Below are positions 48,021-59,800 of a stretch of DNA of 64,000 nucleotides, piece after piece. The notes beneath the pieces are model-generated. The model was not told the origin of the DNA. It did no database searches and saw only the letters and a program-made list of their open reading frames with translations. This DNA is from Isoetes taiwanensis. Lineage: Eukaryota; Streptophyta; Lycopodiopsida; Isoetales; Isoetaceae. The position numbers and the translations under genes were made by a program. Positions within the stretch are counted from its first letter, which is position 1. Each line of letters starts with the position of its first letter. Where the stretch lies: positions 8,899,448-8,963,447 of the forward strand of contig JAJEKV010000027.1 in the NCBI GenBank assembly GCA_021234155.1, written 5' to 3'.

Positions 48021-51000
48021 CATTTATAGTTTTAACCATATTGCTCTATATATTTGATACCCTTTTTGGATGTTATGAGAGAAATTGTACCATATATTTC
48101 CCTGTCACTTTAGTGTTGCTGTTTAGTTCTAGAAAAAATGTGCTTTGATAAGCTTCATGTTCATTTGTGGTTTTATGGAACTTGGATACCTTGGCATAAT
48201 TAGAAGGGGCGATGGTGAAGTGGGGTGGTTCTTGCGTGGTGCCAAAAAGGCTCACGGAGACTCCCCAGTGGGCTAGGCGATGAGTCCGTTTGGAGTGACT
48301 CACCTGGGTGGCAGGAAGACACTGCACTGAGTAGATTTAGGGTGAGTAAGTGAAGATGCTGGATGCGGGGGTGGCTGATGCGGCCGTATTCTCTAACTCT
48401 CACCATGCGGTGATCCTACGGAAGGGTGCCTCCCGACGCCTCATGAATGAAGTCGCAAGACCACAGGTAGGCTCAGGGAATTGTACCTGATGCAAATCTG
48501 GGAAGGCTATACCATGAAGCCATGGCGTGGAATGGAAGCCCATCTGCAAAGTGTGCAGGAGAAATGCATTGAACCTTCATGATGTTCTATACCCGGTAGC
48601 ATGAGTTATACCTCACGCATGCCGAGGCGGGCGATTAGTTATCCTCGAAGTGGAATGTCGAGGGGTAGAACGCTTACGGGTTTTGCTTTCATAGATTGGA
48701 AATTACATATTCTTACCTTGAGTATTTGGATGGATCACCACCCTTGCGTGGTGGATATTTATATATATTTGTCAACGTGGCTGTAACATGCATTCACTTG
48801 GCGACTTAGGAGTCCTTGAAGGCGTGGTATCAACACCTCGGTGTCGGCTACGCCGGGCATCTTTGGATAGTGGGACTGACGGAGGGCCCACGCTCATGGC
48901 GAATAGTAGCCATGGGAGGAAAAGTCCCTATGTATACGGTGAGGACCCGTATATATTGAGGCGTCACTATGCTTTATGACAGGTTTTGGTTTACGGATAC
49001 CATAGGTGCTTATGGGAAGTGTAACATAATACCTTCAAGGAATATAGATAGCTTAGTTGGCAGGTATGTGACTTGCAATTACGAAGACTACCCGAATCCG
49101 GGCCTTAATGCAACTATGATATTTTGGCAAGTGTGGCGACTATCTTTATATATGCACCGTAGCGGTACGTCCCCATCATGGCTTTCGGTGAGTATTGTTC
49201 CATCCAGGTCTCCGCACTTTGGCTCTGACTTCAAGGATACATTCGTGGGTCGCCAAGAGGATGGTGTGGTGGCTCTACATGTAGAAAGGTGGGCTATTCA
49301 ATACATCGGTTTTGCACTTTGGCTCCGACTCAGAAATTTCATTAGCCATCATAGAAGGGGATGGTGTGATGACCGCTGGTGTGCTCATATGTGCCGTCAT
49401 CATAGAAGGATGGTGATGACCATATGGGTAATTATACATATGGCAGAAGATAGTCATCACACGATGCAAATAGATAGTTGAACGAGAGAAAGCTTGAACT
49501 CACAACCTTCTAGTTGCAAGTTACCACTTTTGCCAAGTGAACTACCAAAGTTTCCTGTAAACTTTCTCACATTCTTTACTAGAATACTCCAAAGCCTGCA
49601 TGCCATGCATGACACTACCATTCCAGTTCAACTCTAGTCTTGAGCCTTCTAGCTCAAGCACCCCCCCCCCTCCCCCCCGTTTTTTTAATTGAAGGACTTG
49701 AGTCACTTATTCATTGCACACATCTCTAGTATAATACATCTCTAGTACATATATGTACCACATGTAGTCAATCCGAATGCACTCCAGGTCGCGATATCTT
49801 ATGCAAGGAGCTATGCCATGTGATTATATATTACATATGGACAATCTCAAACTTATGACCTCAGGGCAATGCATTTTAGTCCTCATTAGTAGACTGATGT
49901 TGGTCATACTTGAACCTGTGAACTCGGATGTGATGGATTTAAGAGTCCATGAGTAGCAATGCCTTTCTGTCCTAATGAAATCAACGACGATTGTATTCTT
50001 CATATCTTGTTATTGGCTATACATATTTCCCTTATTTTTGCATAAGTACATGACAATAGCCTTAATTTTGACGAACTTGCATATTTGAAAAGATGCGGCA
50101 AAGAGGCGGGTTCTTCTGCAACCATTCTATGGGTCTCAGTATTGTCGCCATGGCACCTCATTGTAATTAAGCTTGATGGTGTGCGTCTCGATATTTGCTT
50201 CTTTAGATCATTTCTTGCATCTAATTTGCTCTTCCTCTTCTTCTACTTTGCCAACAAATCCCTACTTACATCAATGTCAAAAGAATCCTGTCATTATCTC
50301 TTAGGTCTACTTGAGACGCTTGGTACACATCTGCTACCTGCACGGATTCTGTTGGATCATTTAATTTTTATCACGCTACTAATTATTGCGACCAGAAATC
50401 TAAGCTCTCCCCAATTCGAGGAACTGAAAGCAGAAAAACTCCATCAAAATTTTTGTAACCACAAGAAGAAAGGTAATCATGTGTAAAATGAAATAGAACA
50501 GAAGAGGTGTAATCTAACCTAAAACAAATTTATATCTAGATTAGTCAACATTTAATGTTTTGAATATAGTGACCCGATGTAGAGCATTTGAATCGAGAGA
50601 ATCGCGGAAATTTCTGATATGAACGCGATGCACAAAATGATGCTCGTGCATGGCATCTTGTATAATAATCCACACATTCACCATCTTGATAGTGTCAATA
50701 TTAGATGCTCATGGACACAGCAAATACTTCTTGCCCGGAAAATGTAATAAAGGTCATAGTAGGGATATATAAGTTATCCCTGTTTGACGAATGTTATAAA
50801 TCTTAGTGTTTATGCGTAGCTTGAACTACCATATATGCCAGAAACAATCAACTTCAGAGTCAAATTTCAAATATTTTTTTTACACGATAAGCAAAGTGAC
50901 AGTTCTCTCTACTTTCACTAGTGCTTGTGTCCCATCAGCTTTAGGAATATTAGAATTATCAAGTATACCTTAGAAACCCAGTTGGTTCCTTCATACAAAT

Positions 51001-51380
51001 ATCTTATATAGGGGTTGAGCAATGGTTCAGATATTGCTGAATCAGTGAAACTCAATCTGGTAGGAGAAGTCATGTAGGATGGGAAAGGGGACCGCGCACT
51101 GTGAATGCCTCCAGCAATAAACATGACAATTTCCAGAGAGCTTGAGATCTATCTATTTTTATCAATTGTGGCAAATATTTTGTAGAGGGTCAATTTTAGA
51201 TAAAAAAAAGGTAGTTTATACTCGAAAAGGAACAAAAATAGCACGACTTTAAAGGTTAAAAAGTAAAAAATAAAATAAAAAGAGAAAGCAACGGACCGCT
51301 TTGGACGGCTGCGATGCATCGCATGCTTCAGCCCCAGCCGTCAATTTTCCAAGAGTCACGTATTGCGTACGCCAGAGGCC
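48021..51380. other. No recognisable gene
   Basis: A plus-strand frame of 170 codons at 48969-49481, the longest in the window, has no recognisable domain and its C-terminal part is histidine- and arginine-rich by composition; I consider it a chance frame. A 133-codon frame at 50085-50486 is likewise unassigned. A C-run lies at 49661-49678. Confidence 0.35.
49661..49678. repeat. Poly(C) tract
   Basis: Ten C, one T, then seven C, followed by G and seven T. The minus strand could form G-rich structures. Confidence 0.9.
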
Positions 51381-51381
51381 C

Positions 51382-51389
51382 ATAAAAGG
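51382..51389 (+). promoter_or_regulatory. TATA-like box of the intact WI12-like gene
   Basis: ATAAAAGG, about 475 bp upstream of the ATG. A transcription start near 51410-51420 would give a short first leader exon ending at the GT donor at 51459. Confidence 0.45.
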
Positions 51390-51458
51390 GGAGAGCCTTT
51401 CTGTCCGAAAAGCTCCAATTCTTCGGTTCGTCCCTGTTCGTCGGAATTCGATTCATAG

Positions 51459-51826
51459 GTTTGGCTTTCTTTCATCGTTCATGCAACGCTTTCTGTAATT
51501 CTTGTACAATTTCTGGTGTACTTGCTTTCGTTTCATCCGTCTATATGTTTCTTCTCTTGCTTTGATTGCTGTCTTAATACTTATTTTTCCTCGAGTTGCC
51601 GTGGCCTTAAATTGACAAAGAAATTGAAAATTTTCGTCACAAATTTTCTCAGAAACTGCATCTTCAGCAGTTTACTAGAGCATTTCCGATCTTTTTCCCG
51701 TTTTTCAAGTGCAAGAAAGTGCTGCCTGCCCTAGTATTCTTGAAAGATCATATTTTTGCTTTAATATTCTTCAAAAATTACATTCTTGATCCGATTTTAA
51801 GACATGCGGAATGTTTCGCATTGCAG
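51459..51826 (+). other. Predicted leader (5' UTR) intron of the WI12-like gene
   Basis: CATAG|GTTTGG at 51459 looks like a donor, and a T-rich stretch followed by TTGCAG|GTTTT ending at 51826 looks like an acceptor. Removing the 368 bp would bring the promoter-proximal leader next to the 36 bases before the ATG at 51863. A second acceptor (TTACAG) lies at 51835. Inferred from splice-site consensus only. Confidence 0.4.
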
Positions 51827-51862
51827 GTTTTACAGGAACACTCTACATAAACCAAGATTTGT

Positions 51863-52345
51863 ATGACAGAGATCGAACAGGAAGAAAAGAGCGTGAATCT
51901 GGCCTTAGATGGCACTATTCCGGGGACTGAAGGGGTAGAAACCCTTCTAAAGCTTTACAGAGCACTAGAAAAAGGAGATGTAGAATCTGTGCAAAATCTG
52001 GTAGCCAAAGATCTGGAGTGGTGGTTCCACGGCCCGCCAAAAAGGCAGCATTTGATGCGCATGTTAACAGGCAAAGACAGGCTTGGATCTTTCTGCTTCG
52101 ATCCGATTAGCGTATCTGCAATAGATGCTTGCAGTCTTGTTGCAGAAGGAAAGGGCCCTTCTAAGGAAGATTACTGGGTCCATATCTGCACTGTAAAACA
52201 GGGTAAGGTTGTTCAAATCCACGAATATTTCAAGACCCTTGTTACTGTGACAGGATTAAACAAATGCCATGCACTCTGGCAGAGCCAGGCCTCTGCTACT
52301 TCTTCTTCCTTGCCTGGACTCATCTTTGTTCCTTCAGAGTGCTAG
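51863..52345 (+). CDS. WI12-like: WI12/WUN1-like wound-induced protein (NTF2-like fold), intact
   Basis: A 160-residue protein with the full set of WI12-family (PF07107) landmarks: GVETLLKLYRALEKGDVES at residues 24-42, EWWFHGPP at 52-59, RQHLMRMLTG at 61-70, FCFDP at 77-81, AEGKG at 94-98, YWVHICTV at 104-111, EYFKTLVTVTGL at 121-132 and LWQSQ at 138-142. The family comprises small plant proteins induced by wounding, senescence or stress (potato WUN1, ice plant WI12, Arabidopsis SAG20), with a predicted cone-shaped NTF2/SnoaL-like fold. No enzymatic activity is established for it, and I infer none. There is no signal peptide or membrane segment. Length fits the family (about 105-210). The C-terminus reads SLPGLIFVPSEC instead of the more usual SLPGLVLA, so the end may be slightly altered. 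The first in-frame ATG follows a likely leader acceptor site by 36 bases. Two dead paralogues lie at 15977-16396 and 34400-34809. Confidence 0.9.
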   Translation: MTEIEQEEKSVNLALDGTIPGTEGVETLLKLYRALEKGDVESVQNLVAKDLEWWFHGPPKRQHLMRMLTGKDRLGSFCFDPISVSAIDACSLVAEGKGPSKEDYWVHICTVKQGKVVQIHEYFKTLVTVTGLNKCHALWQSQASATSSSLPGLIFVPSEC

Positions 52346-52368
52346 ATTTCTTCTTAGCTTATGCTCTA

Positions 52369-52390
52369 AAAGATTAAAGCCTTTTAATCT
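52369..52390 (+). other. Small hairpin in the presumed 3' UTR
   Basis: AGATTAAA-GCCT-TTTAATCT forms an 8-bp stem with a 4-nt loop shortly after the WI12-like stop codon. No canonical AATAAA was found in the next 150 bp, so the 3' end of the transcript is uncertain. Confidence 0.4.
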
Positions 52391-52600
52391 TGTGCTGCAT
52401 GTAGAACTTTTTAATCGTGTGCTTCATTTAAAGTTCTGTTTACCTTTGAATCTTGGAAGTTTGATATGTCCTTATCATATCCTTATCTATCCATCTATAT
52501 TTATCTTATTTGTTAGTTTATTCACTAACGTGCACTCAATGTCATGGAACATGTCACTAGTGACTAGCTTTGTATTACCATTACTATTTTTGGATGTCTT

Positions 52601-52762
52601 GAAAGAGTTGTCTTGATGTTTGGCAAATATGAGGGTAAATAAGTTTTAAAGTTGGAAATTTTGGATTGAGCTAGTCCATCAAAGACTTGTCTTGGTGTTT
52701 GGCAAATATGAGGGTAAATAAGGTTTAAAGATGGAAATTTTGTGATTGAGCTAGCCATCACA
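52601..52762. repeat. Tandem duplication, unit about 79 bp
   Basis: Two near-identical units starting at 52608 and 52687 with ttgtcttgatgtttggcaaa and ttgtcttggtgtttggcaaa, each running through atgagggtaaataag and ending in gattgagctag. About 260 bp downstream of the WI12-like gene. Confidence 0.9.
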
Positions 52763-52822
52763 AATAGATTTTTGGTAAATTTTATGCATATGCATATTTC
52801 CATGTTGGTTCTTCTATCTATT

Positions 52823-52901
52823 CAGATATTTCGAGTTCCCAACCAAAAATTTGAATCATTTGTATTGATTCAAATTATTGGTTAGCAACTTGAAATATCC
52901 A
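52823..52901. repeat. Imperfect 36-bp hairpin with 7-nt loop
   Basis: The left arm (cagatatttcgagttcccaa, then ccaaaaatttgaatca) pairs with the right arm (tgattcaaattattggttag, then caacttgaaatatcca) with about six mismatches around a tttgtat loop. It may be a tiny foldback element; the arm length is at the short end for a plant microRNA precursor. Confidence 0.75.
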
Positions 52902-52963
52902 AATATGCAAGGAAACATTAGGAAGCTTGCCATGTGGAAGCCCAGCTAGAATGAACATCCCAT

Positions 52964-53130
52964 TGTTGAGGTCAAATCTCCATTGTCTTATTTTGGCCAT
53001 CCCATTCTTGAGGTCACAATCTTCATTGGATTCAATGGCCATACTTGAGGGCACATCTCCATTGCCTTATTTTGGATTTGATGGCAATTCTTAAGGGCAC
53101 ATCTCCTTGCCTTATTGTGGATTCTTGAGT
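52964..53130. repeat. Degenerate tandem repeat, about four units of 35-50 bp
   Basis: Units begin near 52965, 53014, 53044 and 53090 with ttgaggtcaaatctccatt, cttgaggtcacaatcttcatt, cttgagggcacatctccatt and cttaagggcacatctcctt. Confidence 0.75.
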
Positions 53131-55889
53131 TTGCTAGCCTAATCCAAACACAAATTTGGCATTCATTCCTTTCAGTGACACAAAACCTAGAATTTGAAAA
53201 CTTGGGATGAAGATAAGAAAACAACATAGATGCATCTAATAAAGATTTACAATCTGGAAGGCAAAGGAAGATAGATTTGAATTTTTAATGCCTCTTCACA
53301 AATTGTTGAGGTCGCTACAAGGCAATCTCATAACCCCCAAATGCAGATGCATCCTTATTGGTTTTCTACCTTTGAGATTGTCTTCTTATGATCAATCACT
53401 TATCATCACCATAGTCCACTAGGATACTAGGAAGGTATGGTGTTGCCCTAAGGGCAACATGTAATTGTGATACATGCATTCAGAAACTAAATTCAGTATA
53501 CTCAAAGACTAGGTCAAAGTTTGGAAGATTCTTGGTATTCAATATTGATGTGGAGGAGTTAAAGATATTTCATTCTTGAGTCCAACCAAGTGCTCAAGGT
53601 TCAAATTCACATGAGGAGTGCTTTATTTGAAAAAATGCTTAGTCAAAATATGCTCTAGAAGATTACGGGTTTATGAAGTTTGGAAGATATTTTTTGAAGA
53701 TTGGAGGGGAAGTCAAAAGTTTGGAAGACCCCATGGTGCTTGATTTATCCCTTAGCCATCCTCATCCAATCGGCTGTTCATATTCTATTTTCCATCCATT
53801 GAGATTTTTCTAGCCACTTTTCCCACACCCATACTACTTTTGTTTTACCCTTGCATACTTTATTTGCTTTGCCCAAATTTCTCTTTCTCTATTACATCAT
53901 CTCCCCCATTACCTCTATATCTTCTCACTTCTTATGACATTTGTTTTTGCAAGACTTTACAGCAAAATTCTTTACAATTCCTTACCATTTATGCCATGCC
54001 ACTTGTATACCTTATGGAATATTCTTGATCATTATGCCTAAGGACTTGGCATATTCAAGAAAAATTAGGGTTGCCATTGCCAAAGTGATCCATCTCTTCA
54101 ATTTTCTATAAGTGGCCTTTTTAAAACCATGGTTTAGCTTTGCAAAATTAAAAAATCTGACGCATTCCATGGATATGCAGGCTGAGAGAAATACGAGGTA
54201 CAGTATCCACTTTGTTATTCACGAGGAAAATACGGCAGAACCCTAAATTTACGGCCCACCTCGAATCGCGGATTTGGCACGGAGCCCTCGGAACCTACCT
54301 ATTTTAACCTTCAGCTCTTTAGAGCCAAGATAAACCCATCAATCAAGGGCTAAGATTAAGCAAACATTTGAAAACTAAGATATAAACATGGGATTAGACA
54401 AAAGGATTTTCTTGAGCCCGGAAGCGTGCAGTCTACCACTGTAGGTCATTCTTTGGAGGCATGAGAAGGATTTTGGAAACTTCAGTACTCTAGATCAAAT
54501 TAAAAGAGATTTGGTTGGAAATTACCTATTGAAATTATTTATTGACTGAAGTTGATTTTGGAAGTCTTTGGAGAATATTATTATCCAACATTATTATGAT
54601 TGATTTACCTCCATATCAATGAAATTTGATGCCTACTTGAAGAAAATTATCTACATTGTGATTCTTTCTGATTTCTATACGTTCAAACTCTACGAGAAAA
54701 TTCCCATACTTTTGATTTACTTTTATCAATCCTTGAGACATCGGAGCCCATATGTTTTGAAAAATCCAAAAATTCACTCACAACTTTCGAGTTAGAAATT
54801 TTTGCATTGTTTCCCGACTATTCTTGGTTGTATTTTGCCAAGTCATTACAAAAATACTTTGCCTATCCAAATGGAAATCGACCACTTGCCTATATTCCTC
54901 ATCATCATCCTGACATGTTGCTTTTGAAATTCTAAAAGTGGTTAGCAACTCAAAATCCTAATCTCGATGTTTTTGGTTGACCTCTATTATTGAAATTTTG
55001 GTACTTTGGGCTGAATAGCTCACAAACTAAGTTTAAGGCTTGGAAATTGGAGGCTTCAACAGTTACCTACAACTTTTTGACCAAGTCTCTGATGATTGAC
55101 TCAAAAAGTCGATCTGCATATCAATACCACAAGCTGTTTTGGCAAAGGTGTCAATTTACGGAAATGCGGAAAGGGTATAAAACTTCAAGTTTTGGAACTT
55201 GTCTTTGAAATTATCTTGCATGGTGATCACCTTAAGTGATCACGGAGGTTCTAACCCAATTTGAGTGAAAACTCAAGTTGGTTCCTTATCAGTTTGACCC
55301 TTAAGCGGGTTTAGGGTCCAACATTTTAGAGGTCACAAGAGATTTCTACACTGGATTTTCCCAAGAACTCTGGCTCCGGCAAAGTTCCCGTGAGCAAGAA
55401 TTGATGGTCGGGGAGACTTGAGGAGCCTTTAGAGATAGATCTCTTCCTCCTAATTTTGCAAATTATGGATTACTTCAAAGCCTGCCTTATCGGTTTGATT
55501 AAATATGCCTACTCCATTGCTACTTTTGATTCAGCATGAGTGCTATACTTTTAAGTGCTTTGAAGATTATTACGAGGGATTTTGGTTTCAAAAAGGATGC
55601 AAGCTATCTGGTCGAAAGTGTTTTAAAGAGGAAGTGAAGGGTGCTTGGTTGTTATGAGAAGCTTATGGAACCCTTCTTGGGATGACCTTGTCACCAAGTT
55701 TTTGGGGTTTGGAGAAAAGCGTCTTGCTCTAAAGACCTTGTTAATGAGTTTCTCCATTTATACGGGTGAAAGTGCGAGCGATCTGAGGAAAGAATTAGGT
55801 ATAACCTTCATGAATAGATGCGGGGAGAAAGTTCAAGTCACTATTCCATACTTTTGGCGGGTGTCCTCCTTTATTAAACACTACTGATT
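53131..55889. other. No recognisable gene
   Basis: AT-rich with short frames (for example 54990-55208 and 55645-55887) lacking motifs. A small palindrome GTGATCAC-CTTA-AGTGATCAC lies near 55222-55242. The repeated use of ttggaaa/ggaagtc phrases suggests old repetitive DNA, but I cannot assign it. Confidence 0.35.
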
Positions 55890-56475
55890 AAAGGCACATT
55901 CGGCGTTCTATTTGACGTCACAGGCGTGGATTTGCCGTCGATGATGCGGCGTTAAAGCGTCGATGCTTGACACGTCGGTCACGGCGAGGCTGGATGTCGT
56001 TTAACTACCTTTATCGCGTGCAGCTATACGGCCATGGCTAGCGTCGTAAAGCGGCGGCGCGCGTCGGCTCTTGGCTTCGGCGTACGTGGGCGACCATGCG
56101 ACTTTTCCGGCGGCGTGGCCAGCGCCAGCGCGGCGGCTGGCGTGGGCGATGAAACGCGGCGGCCGATTAAGCGGCGAGCATTACCGCGTGGTCATGTGGG
56201 CGTGTCGTGCCTCCCAGCGTAGCGTCGCGTATGGCGCAGCCGGGGCTGGCTGGCGGCCGCGTGTTGAAGCGTCGTTCAGCGGCGTGATGGCGTGGTTGTG
56301 CGGCGTCGGCGGCGGCTGGCGAAGTGGCGTACACGTTTATCTTGGCGTGGCAGCCACGTACTTTATCGTCGTTCAACGGCGATTAATGGCGGCGGCCGTA
56401 GCGGCGTGAGGCGGATGATAGCGTGGCCAATGATGCGTAATGGCGTACGCCCGACAACGTCGTTAAGCGGCGATC
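55890..56475. repeat. CpG-dense, GGCGT-rich block
   Basis: About 590 bp dominated by GGCGT, GCGTCG, CGGCG and CGTCGTTAA-type words, strongly biased to this orientation. All open frames here result from the composition; stop codons are rare because of GC content. A short patch of the same vocabulary recurs at 62130-62245. It may be a degenerate internal repeat of an unknown transposon. CpG is normally depleted in methylated plant repeats, so such density is unusual. Confidence 0.6.
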
Positions 56476-56800
56476 GAAATTTTGAAAAAAAATATTTGTT
56501 TAATATTTATTTAATATTAGTTAATATTCATAGTAAATATTAACAAGTATTTATGTAAATAAATATTTAATAATATCTATTAATATTAAATAATATTAAT
56601 ATTAACAATAATATATTAATAGTATTAATAAATATTAAATATGAACAAAATAAATGAGAATAAAAATTTAAAAATTGAAAAATAAACAAATATTGATTAG
56701 ATTATATATTGGTATTGATATCATAGTAGATAAGCATTATTATTTAATGTAATTAAATGTTAAGAATAAAAAAATAAGTCGAGCATAAAATCAGCATAAG
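56476..56800. other. Extremely AT-rich tract
   Basis: Nearly pure A/T with taatatt and aatattaat words repeated in both orientations. It begins within a few bases of the end of the CpG-dense block. Confidence 0.85.
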
Positions 56801-59800
56801 CGAAAGTCTGGTAATAAGAACAAGCATAAAAGAACCGTTGAATTCAATTAGTATATTTCACAATGGCAATTTGCATTACAAAATATATTGAGTCTTTAGT
56901 TGTTGCTCTCTCTTCTTCTTAGGTCTTCATTGGTAGCAAGTGTGTTGTCTGTATTATATTGTATCGCAACAATTAGTTCATTGTAGTCACAAATAATTAT
57001 AATGAATGATACACACTTCCCGGATTCGCAGCAGCGTCTTGGATAATATAGTACTTTTTGAAGGCCTTTGGCGTTCATCTTTAGCGGTAGGCGACCAATG
57101 ACTTCTATTGAAATTAGGCTTTAAGCTAATGTTAGTGTTCAACTTCAGAACCTACATTATAAACCAAATTTATGCTAAATAAGCTTATCGAGAAAGCCCA
57201 TATACTTAGCCGGACCAGGTCTTATTGGCACTATGGTACGCCACTTGCTTCATCGTACCCACCGTCCATTGTGCCTTTCATTCTAGCTTCCCCTTTCTTT
57301 GATAATATATTTGGCCTTCAAACACTACAATGCAATACAAAGGACTTAGTCCACATAAGCGTCGGCTAATTATCGACTCTCGGAGCTTCTGGCCACAGCC
57401 ACAAAGGACTTAGTCCACATGGCGTCATCTAAATTTCATCACGTGAGCCTCCGCCGGGAAGATGATGTACTGAAAAATGCCTCATGATCCAACCCGGATA
57501 GGTACGTACCGCCCTCTATCGAGACTCACGTAGCTTTGGCAAGAGCTTTTGTTGCTTCTTCGATTACCTACGATATAAATAAAATATAAAGGTACAATGA
57601 GGTTATAATGAAAACGAAAGAGCTAATACACAGTGGCTTTAACATATTTTACACTTGTAGACAAACTTCCACCTCCATGAGATCTCTCTCGACTTGAGCT
57701 TCGGGATGTCTGCTTCTAAAATCTCCTTGATCTCTCTTTTTCCTCATCATGACTCCGGGGTTTAGTATTACCTTGTGGGCGTTTGTAAATGCTATTTGTG
57801 ACACTATTAGCCATCTTCCAAAAATTGTCGCTTCATCACAACGATCTTTATGGCCTTGTTTTGCTTCTTGATACTACACTCAACACTCGACTAACATATG
57901 AATGTGTTAGTGAACAAGGCATAATTCAAGATGAACTCACTCATATTTAAAAGAGATGCCTTAAGTGGGAAATTGGTCGCAGTGGTGCACGATCTTTTAA
58001 TAGAGCTTGAAGAGATTGGAGTCCACTTTCAGAGGCGTGAGCGACGGTCGGTGCTCGATAGATGCGGGTTGGATCCCTCGTCCTCGAGGGAAGCCCAGAT
58101 TGGTCTGAAGGGAGTGTATGAGCTATGGCGTGGAGGGTCATAGGCATGAACCTCGCCTCTTTGTCCAACTGACGCTAGCGGCTGTAATCTCTCCATTTAC
58201 GAGGCGTCATCCCAAGTTGCAGGCATTCCACCTATCTTCAGGGATTCTCGCCCAGATTGACATCTCGAGGTTCCACTGCTGCCGATCGCCACTCCTACGC
58301 AGATGGGGTCCTTTTCCTCAGGCTCTTGCTTTCGCGAGAAGAAGATCGCCCGAAAAACACGGCGGCGAACATTATGCATGGGAAGAAGGGCGTAACGCAT
58401 TTACCGCACCACACTTCCCTGCAGGTACTAAAACAATTCCAGAGGCAAGTTCAAATCCCGGAAAATGGGAGTTCGCGACCATTTATCCTGAAAATATAAT
58501 CCTGCAAATCAGCACAATGGTGGAGGTGGCGGTGATGGCGAGCTAAACTTTGAGCATTATGCGCCTCTTAAAAGAGCCTTCGCGAGGGTTTAGAGAACAT
58601 CAATAAGGCTACCAAACCACCACGATAAAGGATTATGAACAATAGATATGCCATAAATAGGTATCCATAGTTCGGACATGTGCAAAAAACACAAAGTTAT
58701 ATGAATGCGATGAATAACATAGTAGGAAAGCAACAAATGTTAGCAACATGGGAAGTTCATTACAAAACATTGGAAGTTGAATAATTAAAAGTGTCTTTAT
58801 ATATTTGGTTATTAGACAATTAAAAAATTTACTACTCTTAAACATGGCAAGATATACAATATTGTATTCATGGCGAGGAGTTGTGATAACAACAATTTGA
58901 CATCTCAAGGCATCCATGCACTTCATGTGCCATCTTTGATATACAACCATGGTAGAAGATATTCCAACACTTTGTAAGGCTTCCAACAGCGGAAGCTTTG
59001 GGTGCGTGATGAGAATCACGTCTTCCACGTAGGCTTTATCATTCTTGTTTGCTCACTCCAACTTGTCAAGGCGTGGAATTTGGTACATATAGGTTGGTTA
59101 ATACATTGAGCATTGTTGTTATTATTAAACCGCACTCCATTAAATGCATAGCTTTACCCGCGAAATCGAAGCATCTCATAGTATATCCCGAAATGCATAG
59201 ACATCATGAATTTAGGTGTCCCCATACGATCATCATCCTTTGATTTCTCAAACCACGGTTCCTCCCCAACCATGGATATTTTTGCTTGTCCATCAGAAAG
59301 CAAGTCTGAACACTTCAACAAGGAGACTGACTGACTCTTTGGCATAAAATGGTGCATTGTCCCAATCACCAATGGCCACACACACATTTTTGGTACTCAT
59401 CATCAAAATGTAATTTGACTCTCTTGCAGATTAGCTTTGTGTGAGTGAAGTGGCCTTTGTGGATCTCAAGACACCTTCTGCTAGAGGCAAGAGCTATCTG
59501 GGCATCTTGATATACAACTTCGCATTTTGCTCCTAAGTTAGAGTGCCTATGTGTTTGTCGGTTCTTCTTGGCGCTCTAGCAATTGCATTTTGACCATCTT
59601 CGTGACAAGTTATTAGGTAAATAGTCAAACAAGAATTGTGCAAGTGTCTCTCCATTCATGAAGGTCGAATCACCATTATTGGCTATGGTATCCCCATGAG
59701 CTATAACGGCTTCATGCAAGTCAATGGATGTAGCCAAGCGGGATCACGGGCTCTTGAAAGCGTATTATGTATTTTGAGCCATCATGCGTCTACGCCCCTA

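Noticed and set aside
48969..49481. Longest plus-strand frame (170 codons)
   Set aside because: No recognisable motif, unusual composition and no supporting promoter or splice context; length alone is compatible with chance in 64 kb.
56034..56543. Overlapping frames of 62-112 codons, alanine/arginine/valine rich
   Set aside because: They arise because stop codons are rare in the CpG-dense block; frames are open on both strands at once and show no family motif.
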